From NCBI GenBank assembly GCA_023205875.1, contig CP060761.1, positions 620,001 to 684,000 of the forward strand: a stretch of DNA of 64,000 nt, written 5' to 3'. Under the pieces are notes generated by a model. The model searched no databases. It was not told the origin of the DNA and saw only the letters and a list, made by a program, of their open reading frames with translations. This stretch comes from Chloropicon primus. Its lineage: Eukaryota > Chlorophyta > Chloropicophyceae > Chloropicales > Chloropicaceae. Shown in pieces: positions 8,798 through 17,250 of this stretch (position 1 is its first letter; each line of letters starts with the position of its first letter). The translations under genes and the position numbers were made by a program.

Positions 8798-8855
8798 TCG
8801 AAGGCATCGTCAAAGGATTGAGTCGGATCGAGTCGAACAGCTTGTTGTTGTTGGG

Positions 8856-10607
8856 ATGGCGGTGGAGGGGGAGAAGGACTTTGTGGTGGATTACGTGGTG
8901 AGGGCGGAGACGGAGGAGGAGGCGAGGCAGCAGGCTGGGAAGATAGCGCACGAGCAGACGGTGGAGCTTCCTGAGGCATATGTCAGAGACACTTATCCAG
9001 AGATCTCGGAAACGGTGGTTGGCAAACTGGTGGGGCTTGAGAGGGTGAGCAACGAGGATCGGTTGTGGAGGCTGTCGATCGCCTACCACGAGGACACGAC
9101 CGGCTTCGAGCTCCCGCAGTTCCTCAACGTTGTGTTCGGCAACACGAGCATCAAGGCGAACGTGCAAGTGGAAGATATCAAGTTGAGTAAGGGGCTTGCT
9201 GATGCGTTCCCGGGTCCGAGGTTTGGGACCGAGGGCTTGCACAAGCTCGTTGGGGTTGCTTTGGGCGAGCCGCTCGTGATGACGGCGCTCAAGCCCATGG
9301 GCCTCTCTGTCGAGGCTCTCGCGCACCAGACGTACTGCTTCGCAAAGGGTGGGATCGATATCATCAAGGACGATCACGGGCTCTCGAACCAGTCGTGGGC
9401 GCCCTTCGAGGAGAGGGTGAAAGCCTGCGTGGCCGCAGTGAAGAAGGCGAACGCGGAGACCGGGAGGAACTCCCTGTACGCACCGACGCTGAGCGGTCCC
9501 ATCGACAAGCTCTTCAGGATGGCGAGGTTCGTGAAGGAAGCTGGCGCGGGAGCGGTGTTGATGCTGCCAGGCATCACAGGGTTCGACTCCATGAGGGCTC
9601 TTGCGGCGGATGACTCGTTCAATCTCCCGATACTGTGCCACCCGGCCCTTATGGGCTGCATGCTGGGAGGAAGCCTGACGCCGGGGAACCTTCACGGCTT
9701 TGCCTTCGACGTGGCTCTCTCGCTGATTCCTCAAATCAGCGGCGCGGACGCCACCATCTTCCCGAACGTCGGCGGGAGGTTCGGATTCACCTTGAAGGAG
9801 TGCCAGTCCATCGTGGAGAGGTGCAGGAGCACGGAGGGGCCGTACAAGCCCATCGCAGCGACGCCGGGCGGCGGAATGACGTTGGATCGAATTCCCGAAA
9901 TCTTGGAGATCCTTGGGAGGGACATCACCCTCCTCGTCGGCGGCAGCGTCTTCGCGAGATCCCCTGACCTCGAGGGCAACTCAAGGGCATTCGTTTCGTC
10001 CACCGGAAGGAAGATGGAGAACTTTTCTGTTTCCCTGTCCAGCAGCAACGGCCACGTTCCGTCTCAAGAGCAGCTGGAACAGATCAGGAAACTTAGGGCT
10101 TTGAAGTACCCCGCGGTCAAGGGGAACCACGGGAAGTTCCTCGAGTTCAAGAAAAACTTCTCGGGGAGTGGGGTGATGGGCGAGGATGACTCGAGCCACT
10201 GGTTGAACGTTGCCCTGGAGATGTACAAGCCCGAGGCTGGGAACAAGAGCTGGGGCGGAGTCACCAGAACCGAGCTGATCGGAAAAAGGGATGAATCAAC
10301 CAAGTTCCATGTCAGGTACTTTGAGGTGTCCCCGGGCGGGCACAGCTCCCTGGAGAAGCACGAGCACGAGCACGTGGTGATATGCATCAAGGGAGAGGGG
10401 AAGTGCACGGTGGGCCAGCGCGTTTGGGACATGTCTTTCGGTGACATTTGCTACACCTCGCCATGGGACGTCCACCAATTCTGGTGCCCCGAAGACAAGA
10501 AGGAAACCTTTGCTTTCTTCTGCATCGTCAATGCCGAGAGGGATAAGCCCGTTCTCGTGGATCCGACCGGACTGGAGCTGGCTGACATGCCGAGCAGCTG
10601 CGGATGA
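8856..10607 (+). CDS. RuBisCO-like protein (form IV) fused to a C-terminal cupin
   Basis: 583 aa, one exon, ATG at 8856. Residues 1-425 are a full RuBisCO large-subunit fold: an N-terminal alpha/beta domain, LPQFLNVVFGN at 86-95, catalytic-type lysine K146 in ALKPMG, then IIKDDHG with K171 (carbamylated Lys position), D173 and H174. H174 replaces the magnesium-ligand Glu of true RuBisCO, and no loop-6 lysine motif is seen, so this is a form IV protein that should not fix CO2. Residues 485-570 are a cupin: KHEHEHVV with H502/H504/H506, then SPWDVHQF with H540. In Rhodospirillum rubrum an RLP isomerises 5-methylthioribulose-1-phosphate and a separate cupin releases methanethiol to give DXP. A fusion of these two partners fits that MTA-isoprenoid shunt. 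Function is inferred; other RLP lineages are decarboxylases or enolases. Confidence 0.88.
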   Translation: MAVEGEKDFVVDYVVRAETEEEARQQAGKIAHEQTVELPEAYVRDTYPEISETVVGKLVGLERVSNEDRLWRLSIAYHEDTTGFELPQFLNVVFGNTSIKANVQVEDIKLSKGLADAFPGPRFGTEGLHKLVGVALGEPLVMTALKPMGLSVEALAHQTYCFAKGGIDIIKDDHGLSNQSWAPFEERVKACVAAVKKANAETGRNSLYAPTLSGPIDKLFRMARFVKEAGAGAVLMLPGITGFDSMRALAADDSFNLPILCHPALMGCMLGGSLTPGNLHGFAFDVALSLIPQISGADATIFPNVGGRFGFTLKECQSIVERCRSTEGPYKPIAATPGGGMTLDRIPEILEILGRDITLLVGGSVFARSPDLEGNSRAFVSSTGRKMENFSVSLSSSNGHVPSQEQLEQIRKLRALKYPAVKGNHGKFLEFKKNFSGSGVMGEDDSSHWLNVALEMYKPEAGNKSWGGVTRTELIGKRDESTKFHVRYFEVSPGGHSSLEKHEHEHVVICIKGEGKCTVGQRVWDMSFGDICYTSPWDVHQFWCPEDKKETFAFFCIVNAERDKPVLVDPTGLELADMPSSCG

Positions 10608-10963
10608 GACCACGTGATGATATCCTATCGTATCAAAGTTATTAATAAACAAACACTTATCCAATTCTTGGAGTTTTTTTGGAAAGCGTTTGAGCGTTTG
10701 AAAATAATTCTCATTGGCCCCTCAAGGACAAGGGGGCCATCCAATCTCAGTAACGGACGTTCGAACAGGGGAGGGAGAAGGCGAAGGGAAGCGAAGAGGA
10801 GGACGGACGTTTGGTCGACGGAGGACGCGACAAGCGGAAGCACCGTCTCTTCCTCTTTCGTGAGAGCCCTCGCACGAAGGAAACGGCGGTCTGGCGAGGA
10901 TTTGAGGACGAGAAGAAGTGAGAGAACGTAACGCTCGAGGAGGAGAAAGTGAGACATAGTAGG
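10608..10963. other. Intergenic region between the RLP/cupin and F-box genes
   Basis: 356 bp holding the RLP 3' end, with an A/T-rich stretch at 10620-10710 that probably carries the polyadenylation region, and one CTTTC element near the next ATG. No other feature seen. Confidence 0.6.
10833..10873 (+). promoter_or_regulatory. Upstream CTTTC element, for the F-box/ankyrin gene
   Basis: Reads AGCGGAAGCACCGTCTC, then TTCCTCTTTCG and TGAGAGCCCTCGC, about 90-130 bp before the ATG at 10964. Confidence 0.5.
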
Positions 10964-13276
10964 ATGAAGGAGACGGAAGAGAACAAGAGGCAGAGGACGG
11001 AGGCCCCCCCAAAACACGCACTGGATGTGCTGCCAGAGGTTCTGTGGAACATCGTCGGCAAGCATGTGGCCGAGTACGACCGCCTCGCCTTTGGGTTGAC
11101 CTGCAAGACGTTCCTCGAGGCGGTGGCGGCGGTGAACCCTGACCTGAAGAAGGGTAACAAGGTTGTCCTGAAGACGGCCCTGGGACGCGTGTTGTTGTTC
11201 GAGGAGATGCCTTGCTTCAGCATGGGTTGGTTCCAGTGGGTGTTTCGCTCGTTCAAAAGGAAGAAGGGAGCGATCGCGATCGGTGGGAGGTGTGGACGGT
11301 ACTCCGACCACTTGTGCGACGCCGACCTGATGTTGCTCGCTGCTTTCCAGGGCAGCAAGGGGGTTCTGGAGTGGTTGGTGGTGAACCAAGGGATCCCTTT
11401 GAATATCAAGTATATGCATGGCGAAGAGGTAGCAGCTGGAGGTGCTGCTGCAGGAGGTCACATCGATGTGCTGGAATGGCTGAGGAGCGAGGGGTGCAAG
11501 TTCAATTGCTGGACCTGTTCTTATGCAGCTTTTGGAGGTCACCTTGGTGTTCTGCAGTGGCTTCGAAGTCAGGACTCGCCTTGTGATTGGGACGACAAGA
11601 CTTGTGATTATGCAGCTAAAGGAGGTCACCTTGATGTCCTGCAGTGGGCTCGAAGCCAGGATCCGCCTTGCCCTTGGAACGACAAGACTTGCTCAGTGGC
11701 AGCTTATGGAGGCCATCTCGAAGTTCTGCAGTGGCTTCGAAGCCAGGATCCGCCTTGCCCTTGGCACTGGGATACTTGTGATTATGCAGCTAAAGGAGGT
11801 CACCTTCATGTTCTGCAGTGGCTTCGAAGCCAGGATCCACCTTGCCCTTGTGACCAGTGGGCTTGTGCTCAAGCAGCTACACGAGGTCACCTTCATGTTC
11901 TGCAGTGGCTTCGAAGCCAGGACCCGCCTTGTGATTGGGACGAGAGGACTTGTGAAGGGGCAGCTATATATGGTCACCTTGATGTTCTCAAGTGGGCTCG
12001 AAGCCAGGACCCGCCTTGCCCTTGGGACGAGAAGACTTGTGTTAAGGCAGCTGAAGGAGGTCACATTGATGTTCTCAAGTGGGCTCGAAGCCAGGACCCG
12101 CCTTGCCCTTGGAACGAGATAATTTGTTGTTGGGCAGCTAAAGGAGGTCACCTTGATGTTCTCAAGTGGGCTCGAAGCCAGGATCCACCTTGCCCTTGGA
12201 ACGAGAGAACTTGTAAATATGCAGCTAAAGCAGGTCACCTCGAAATTCTGCAGTGGGCTCGAAGCCAAAACCCGCCTTGCCCTTGGAACGAGAAGGTTTG
12301 TGAGGTTGCAGCTAAATATGATCACCTCGAAATTCTGAAGTGGCTTCGAAGTCAGGACCCGCCTTGCCCTTGGAACCTGTGGACTTTTTCTCGTGCAGCT
12401 AAAGCAGGTCACCTGCATGTTCTGCAGTGGGTCCGAGGCCAGGATCCGCCTTGGCCTTGGGACATGTGGACTTGTTGCGGTGCAGCTGAAGGAGGCCATC
12501 TTCATATCCTGCAGTGGGCTCGAAGTCAGAATCCACCTTGTGATTGGAACGAGAACACTTGTACTGAGGCAGCTCGAGGAGGTCACCTCTATGTTCTGCA
12601 GTGGCTTCGAATCCAGGATCCGCCTTGCCCTTGGAACGAGGAGACTTGTTCTAAGGCAGCTTATGAAGGTCACCTCCACGTTCTGCAGTGGGCTCGAAGT
12701 GAGGACCCGCCTTGCCCGTGGGACATCTGGACTTGTGCTGGTGCAGCTAGAGGGGGTCATCTTCATATTCTGCAGTGGGTTCGAAGCCAGAATCCACCTT
12801 GCCCTTGGGACGAGTACACTTGTCTTTGTGCAGCTGAAGGAGGTCACCTTGATGTCCTCAAGTGGGCTCGAAGCCAGGACCCGCCTTGCCCTTGGAACGA
12901 GGGGGCTTGTGAATATGCAGCTAAAGGAGGTCACCTTGATGTTCTGCAGTGGGCTCGAAGCCAGGATCCGCCTTGCCCTTGGAACGAGGGGACTTGTTTT
13001 GAGGCAGCTAAATATGGTCACCTTGATGTCCTGCAGTGGGTTCGAAGCCAAAACCCGCCTTGCCCTTGGAACGAGGGAGCTTGTCTTGTCGCAGCTCAAT
13101 GTGGTCGTTTCCACGTTATACAGTGGCTTCTTCGTCAGGATCCGCCTTGCCCTTGGGACCCAGTTGCTTGCAGAGCTGCAGCAGAGCAGAATGGCTACCA
13201 GGACGTCGTCGCGGAGATCGATACATTCCTTGGAGTGAGGTTGATCGAAGAAATGTTCGCCGTCCAGGGATGGTAA
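10964..13276 (+). CDS. F-box protein with about 20 ankyrin-type 29-residue repeats
   Basis: 770 aa; the first ATG is at 10964 (a GTG lies 5 codons earlier). An N-terminal F-box-like segment (LDVLPEVLWNIVGKHV, then DRLAFGLTCKTF) precedes about 20 tandem units of 29 residues with the pattern GGHLDVLQWARSQDPPCPW followed by NExTCxxAAx. These belong to the algal/protist ankyrin class. At DNA level the unit is 87 bp and many units are nearly identical, giving a repeat tract at about 11455-13190. The F-box would recruit SKP1/CUL1 ubiquitin ligase and the repeats would bind a substrate. Target unknown. Confidence 0.85.
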   Translation: MKETEENKRQRTEAPPKHALDVLPEVLWNIVGKHVAEYDRLAFGLTCKTFLEAVAAVNPDLKKGNKVVLKTALGRVLLFEEMPCFSMGWFQWVFRSFKRKKGAIAIGGRCGRYSDHLCDADLMLLAAFQGSKGVLEWLVVNQGIPLNIKYMHGEEVAAGGAAAGGHIDVLEWLRSEGCKFNCWTCSYAAFGGHLGVLQWLRSQDSPCDWDDKTCDYAAKGGHLDVLQWARSQDPPCPWNDKTCSVAAYGGHLEVLQWLRSQDPPCPWHWDTCDYAAKGGHLHVLQWLRSQDPPCPCDQWACAQAATRGHLHVLQWLRSQDPPCDWDERTCEGAAIYGHLDVLKWARSQDPPCPWDEKTCVKAAEGGHIDVLKWARSQDPPCPWNEIICCWAAKGGHLDVLKWARSQDPPCPWNERTCKYAAKAGHLEILQWARSQNPPCPWNEKVCEVAAKYDHLEILKWLRSQDPPCPWNLWTFSRAAKAGHLHVLQWVRGQDPPWPWDMWTCCGAAEGGHLHILQWARSQNPPCDWNENTCTEAARGGHLYVLQWLRIQDPPCPWNEETCSKAAYEGHLHVLQWARSEDPPCPWDIWTCAGAARGGHLHILQWVRSQNPPCPWDEYTCLCAAEGGHLDVLKWARSQDPPCPWNEGACEYAAKGGHLDVLQWARSQDPPCPWNEGTCFEAAKYGHLDVLQWVRSQNPPCPWNEGACLVAAQCGRFHVIQWLLRQDPPCPWDPVACRAAAEQNGYQDVVAEIDTFLGVRLIEEMFAVQGW
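11455..13190 (+). repeat. 87-bp tandem coding repeat (ankyrin units)
   Basis: About 20 head-to-tail copies of an 87-bp unit encoding 29 residues, with conserved stretches such as CCGCCTTGCCCTTGGAACGA. Uniformity between distant units points to ongoing unequal crossing-over or conversion. Confidence 0.85.
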
Positions 13277-13495
13277 TCCATAGATAATAGTTTTCCTCTC
13301 CTCGCAAACCACGCGTGGAGGAGGAGAGAGGATCCGCAACAAGCCCGACCAAAAGGTGGTGGCAGTGCACTACCCCCTCTGCCCCCTCTCCTCACCAGAG
13401 GAGTCCAGCGGTGATAACGGCAGAGATGTCTTTCAGAAGAAGAGATATTGTATTCAAATCGTGAAGGATGATTGTTCCAGAAGCTTATTAGTGCA

Positions 13496-13679
13496 AGATA
13501 CAACCCAAGATCCCATCTTTGGCAGCACAAAGGGTGAAGCAGGGGGAGTGAGAGGCCAAAAGACTCTTCTCTGACCCCGTGGAGCGCAACTAGACCTCGA
13601 GACCTTTCGTTTGACCCCTCGCTTGCCCGTTTTGAGGAACATCTTTGGAGCCTCCTGGGAGGTCTCTCCAGCTGCTGGC
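13496..13679 (-). repeat. Dispersed intergenic repeat, family A, copy 2
   Basis: Reverse complement of 1667-1850, by eye about 85% identical, 75 bp before the DNAAF1 ATG. Confidence 0.75.
13596..13621 (+). promoter_or_regulatory. Upstream CTTTC element, for DNAAF1
   Basis: Reads CTCGAGACCTTTCG then TTTGACCCCTCG, about 130-160 bp before the ATG at 13754. Confidence 0.5.
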
Positions 13680-13753
13680 CAAAGCAAAGGCTAAAGAGGG
13701 AGAGAAGAGAGGCCTTGAAGTGGCGGACAAGGGGTGAAGCGACGAGGGCAAAC

Positions 13754-15475
13754 ATGGCATTTGAGATGTCAACGGAGTCCCTGAGGAAGCACTGCAGGAA
13801 GCTCAACCTGTACAGCAGCAGGCTTGACTTGAATGAGATTTTGCACTTGCAGTGCAAAGGCATCACAAAGATCCAGGGCTTGGAGGAGTTTACCGGGCTT
13901 ACGACGCTGTACTTGGAGTCAAACGCTATATCAGACATCGAGGGCCTGGAGCCCGTGCTGAAGCTGACGAGCCTTTACCTTGCCAAGAACTTCTTGAGCA
14001 GCACCGTGGGACTCAGCATCTTGGTGAACCTGCAGGTGCTGGACTTGGCTGACAACAACCTGTCCGAGTTGCAGGAGCTGGGAGAGCTAAAACAGCTCCG
14101 GACGCTTAACATCTCCGGCAACAAACTGATGAGCCTTGAGAGTATGGCAGAGATCAAGAAACTTCCTGAGCTGATCTCGCTTGACTTGTCGAACAACCGC
14201 TTGGGCAAGCGAGCGGGCGGCGAGAACGGCGACGGCAAGGAAGGAGAGGCTGAGAAGGACGATGAACTGATGGCTTTCTTTTGCACGCTCAAGCTCAAGT
14301 GGCTCAGGCTCGTGGGCAACCCGTTCTTGAGGAGGGTCAGGGGTTACAGAAAGATTCTCATTGGACGGATGCCGACCTTGAACTACCTGGACGACCAACC
14401 GGCCTTTCCCAAAGATAGAAGGCTGGCTTTGGCTTACTTGAGCGGCGGCATCGAAGGAGAGAGGGAGGAGAGGAAGAAGATCAACCAAGAGGAGAAGCAG
14501 AAGAGGGAGGACAGATCGAAGGAATTCGACAGAATGATTGCCGAAGCGAGGGAGCGCGCAAAGACGAATCCAGTCAAACACGACCCAAGCATCTTCAGGG
14601 CCAAGGAACCGGAGCCGGAGCCGGAGCCGGAGCCATCCATCGCAGAGGTCGAAGACTCTGACGATGGCGGCAGTGGTGAGGCCGAGTCCACCGCCGCAGA
14701 GCCGGAAGGAGGCCACGGTGGAGAGCAGTCGGAAGCTGCGGATGGGGCTTGTGATGACGATGGTGGCGGTGATGATGACGCCGAGGAGGAGGAAGAGGGT
14801 CCTTCCACTTCTGATCCAATGCTGGAGAGCCACCCGCTGACCGGCTGCGCGGACGGCCACGTGGAGCTCGACGGGGCGAGCAGCCAAGGCAACGACGTTC
14901 CGGCAGGCCACTTTGTGTTGCAGAGCCACCTCACCGACATCACGAGTTTAGACAAAGAGGAGCTGAAGGAGAGGCAAGCGCAACACAGGACCAAGATCTT
15001 GCAAAGGGAGTTCGACCGAGCGACCCTGAGCATCCAACAAAGGACCGAGCAGCAGCAGCAAGCCTCCTCTACGTACAAGCGACCGGTGATCTGGGGGACG
15101 GACAGATACAAGCAGCTGTTCGCGATGGCCGCCAGCATGCCAGACCCCAAGCCAGAAGAGAGGGAGGACCCACCTGGACGGGAGGGAGCTCAGGATCCCG
15201 AGCACGAGGAGCCAGACTCCATCGGCGCGCAGTACAGGGCAATGCTTGACCAAAGCCGCGACCTCACGGGTGCTCTGTCCGAGTTGGAGTCCGAGACCGA
15301 GAGCAGCAGCTTCGACCCCATGGACGAATACACGGTGACAAACCACCAGCACCAGCACCAGCAACACCACGAGGTGATCCTTGCACGGGATCTCGGGCGC
15401 GAGGAAGGGGAGGACAGCGACGAGGGCATCGAAGTCATCGAAAGGGAAGTCATCGATTTCGAGGCCATGGACTAA
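13754..15475 (+). CDS. Dynein axonemal assembly factor 1 (LRRC50/ODA7 family)
   Basis: 573 aa from the ATG at 13754, which has a good start context (AAACATGGC); the frame begins 13 codons earlier at a TTG. Residues about 20-170 are SDS22-type leucine-rich repeats (LHLQCKGITKIQGLEEFTGL, then LYLESNAISDIEGL) capped by LVGNPFLRRVRGYRKILI, then LNYLDDQPAFPKDR, the DNAAF1 signature. A basic coiled-coil region follows, then a long acidic low-complexity region with an EPEPEP run, and a short KRPVIWGTDRYKQLFAMA block. DNAAF1 acts in the cytoplasm to pre-assemble outer and inner dynein arms. Together with the ZMYND10-like gene it indicates a motile flagellum. Histidine- and acid-rich simple sequence occurs near the C-terminus. 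Confidence 0.88.
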   Translation: MAFEMSTESLRKHCRKLNLYSSRLDLNEILHLQCKGITKIQGLEEFTGLTTLYLESNAISDIEGLEPVLKLTSLYLAKNFLSSTVGLSILVNLQVLDLADNNLSELQELGELKQLRTLNISGNKLMSLESMAEIKKLPELISLDLSNNRLGKRAGGENGDGKEGEAEKDDELMAFFCTLKLKWLRLVGNPFLRRVRGYRKILIGRMPTLNYLDDQPAFPKDRRLALAYLSGGIEGEREERKKINQEEKQKREDRSKEFDRMIAEARERAKTNPVKHDPSIFRAKEPEPEPEPEPSIAEVEDSDDGGSGEAESTAAEPEGGHGGEQSEAADGACDDDGGGDDDAEEEEEGPSTSDPMLESHPLTGCADGHVELDGASSQGNDVPAGHFVLQSHLTDITSLDKEELKERQAQHRTKILQREFDRATLSIQQRTEQQQQASSTYKRPVIWGTDRYKQLFAMAASMPDPKPEEREDPPGREGAQDPEHEEPDSIGAQYRAMLDQSRDLTGALSELESETESSSFDPMDEYTVTNHQHQHQQHHEVILARDLGREEGEDSDEGIEVIEREVIDFEAMD

Positions 15476-15690
15476 TGCATCCATCCACTTGGGGGCATGA
15501 GCAAGGACACGAGAGGACGGGACAATGACCGGGAGATCCAAGTCACCGGAGGGGGAGTAAAGGAAAGGAAAGGGGGATGCACCACCTAAATGGTTTCCCT
15601 CTCAATCCCCTCGCTTAAACCCCCCCCACACCGGAGGATGTTTCAGTTTTGTGATCAAAAAAATTTTTCATGTTCATTCATATTTTTGTC

Positions 15691-17179
15691 ATGGAAGGGA
15701 CCAAGCCAACAACCTCGCAAGCGGCAGACGTGCAGCGCGAGCACTGGAGGGGAGCGGTGAGTCAAACGCACACCCTTCACCCGACCCAAGCGACGAACCT
15801 TCCTCTCTCTCTCTCTCTCTGTTTCTCTCTCTCTCTCTTCCACGTGACTGACTTGTCTCTCTCTTTTGGGGGTTTGATTTGATTTGGTTTGTGTCCAGGT
15901 TGCTCTGAAGCTCGAGCTTCATCCGGATGAGGTCACGACCGTGCCACCTCCAGCTCCTCTCTTCGTAAGTCTCACTCACGCTCTCTGCTTTGCTTTGCGT
16001 TTCTTCTTCTTCTTCCTCCTCGTTTCACAAATCCTTCCTCTGCTGCTGCTCTTGCTTGAGTGACTGACTGACTTCTCTTTTGCTTTTCTGGGTTTCAGGT
16101 TTTGGCTCCGAGGTTAGGTTACTTGCCACAGGTCGCGCAGCAAGCTTTGGAACATTTTGGGGTGCGTCACACTCGACACTGCCACGCTGCTCTCCTCATC
16201 TCTCTTCTCATCTCATCTCATCTCTTCTGTTCTGTTCTGCTCTGTTCTGACTTGTGGCTTGCTTCTTGTGCGTGGGACAAACACCGCGGGTGCAGAGTGT
16301 GCTTCCTCCTGGAGAGAATGAGATCTGGTTCGAGTACCAAGGGGTGCCACTCAAGTGGCACATACCCACAGGAAGCTTATTTGATTTGTTGTCGGAAGGC
16401 GACGGGCAGTATCCTTGGTGTCTCACGGTGAGTCCACGGCATACGCCGGGTGCGCGCGCGCGTGTTGGGTGACAAGGGGCTGACTCGAGCATCTGCACCT
16501 TCTCTCTCTCTCTCTCTCTCTCTGTCTTCGTTGCTGCCTCGATGAAAGGTTCACTTCCGGTCGTACCCGAGGAATATCTTGCAGCAGGTCACGGGGGACA
16601 GTATGCAAGCAAGCTACTTCAACTCGCTCAAGGAATCCGCGTACGTACTCACGGGGAGCAGCAATTCTGTGATGTCGCTGACGAAGAAGTCTCAGCAGGA
16701 GCTTTGGCAGAACGTCCTACAGAGCCAGGACGTCGAGTTCTTCGCCAACATGCAAAAGATGGACCTCGCGAAGCCCACGGTAAGCTTCGTTTCTTCCTGA
16801 CCAATGCTCCTTCAGCTGATGGGCTGGACTGACGGTTTGCGTTGCGGTTGCCGCCTCTCTCGTCTCGTCCCTGCTGCAGAGGTCCAGAATTCCGATTCGA
16901 GTGTATCATAGGGAGAAGGTCTTTGACTCGTTCACGGGATGGAAGTCGATTGATTACCTGTCGAAGTCGTTTGACATTGATGCAGAGAAGGACGAGCTAA
17001 CGGCCAGGCACCTCTTCAGAGATTGCCTCAAGAGCCACAGCGAAGAAGAGCTCGGCAAAGTGAAGCTAGTTGTCGCGGGGGTCGAGCTGAGCCTAGACGT
17101 GAATGTTGGTGACATGTACTCCCACCTGAAGAACGCGGATAATTGGCTGTATTTGGTCCTCAAACCCGCGACCTCGTGA
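15691..17179 (+). CDS. ATG5: Autophagy protein ATG5 (six exons)
   Basis: 285 aa after splicing of exons 15691-15756, 15899-15964, 16099-16161, 16296-16427, 16549-16779 and 16880-17179. All five introns are GT-AG, 100-142 bp long, and all fall between codons (phase 0). The protein follows plant ATG5: VLAPRLGYLPQV, then EIWFEYQGVPLKWHIPTG, LFDLL, YPWCLTVHFRSYP across an intron, a central helical domain, RIPIRVYH, and a C-terminal ubiquitin-like fold with a VELSLDVNVGDMYSHLKNAD core. ATG5 is conjugated to ATG12 and, with ATG16, promotes ATG8 lipidation on the phagophore. The acceptor lysine should lie in the exon 5 region; I did not assign it with certainty. Convergent with the J-protein gene. 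Confidence 0.9.
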
Positions 17180-17250
17180 TAACTTAAATATTGTTTGTTT
17201 GTACCAAAAAGCCTTACATCAGCATCGTACCTCACACGCAAGATGGTGGA

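Larger units (their letters stand above)
8157..8800 (-). repeat. Inverted-repeat element 2
   Basis: Arms at about 8157-8450 and 8560-8800 are inverted copies of each other and of the arms of element 1. The unique centre also matches: the TGGACCGCAATCAGCGAG side of element 1 corresponds to the CTCGCTGATTGCGGTCCA side here, so element 2 is element 1 flipped. It again sits exactly between two divergent genes. Confidence 0.75.
7956..8855. other. Divergent promoter region with inverted-repeat element 2
   Basis: No gene apart from possible 5' leaders. The stretch 8157-8800 is the second copy, in reverse orientation, of the element at 5734-6396. Confidence 0.75.
13277..13753. other. Intergenic region upstream of DNAAF1
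   Basis: No gene. It contains repeat A copy 2 (13496-13679) and one CTTTC element. The DNAAF1 frame opens at a TTG (13715) before the true ATG. Confidence 0.65.

Noticed and set aside
5734-8800. Transposon with its own transposase
   Set aside because: The elements have inverted arms but no coding frame and no clear target-site duplication, so only a repeat or MITE-like call is supported.
11455-13190. CRISPR-like regular repeat
   Set aside because: The units are contiguous coding repeats of 87 bp without unique spacers, in a eukaryotic gene.
11693-13342. 549-codon minus-strand repetitive frame
   Set aside because: Mirror of the 87-bp ankyrin repeat tract; any tandem repeat with a period divisible by three yields such frames.
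13715-13753. N-terminal extension of DNAAF1
   Set aside because: The extension begins with TTG; the ATG at 13754 has a better context and fits family length.
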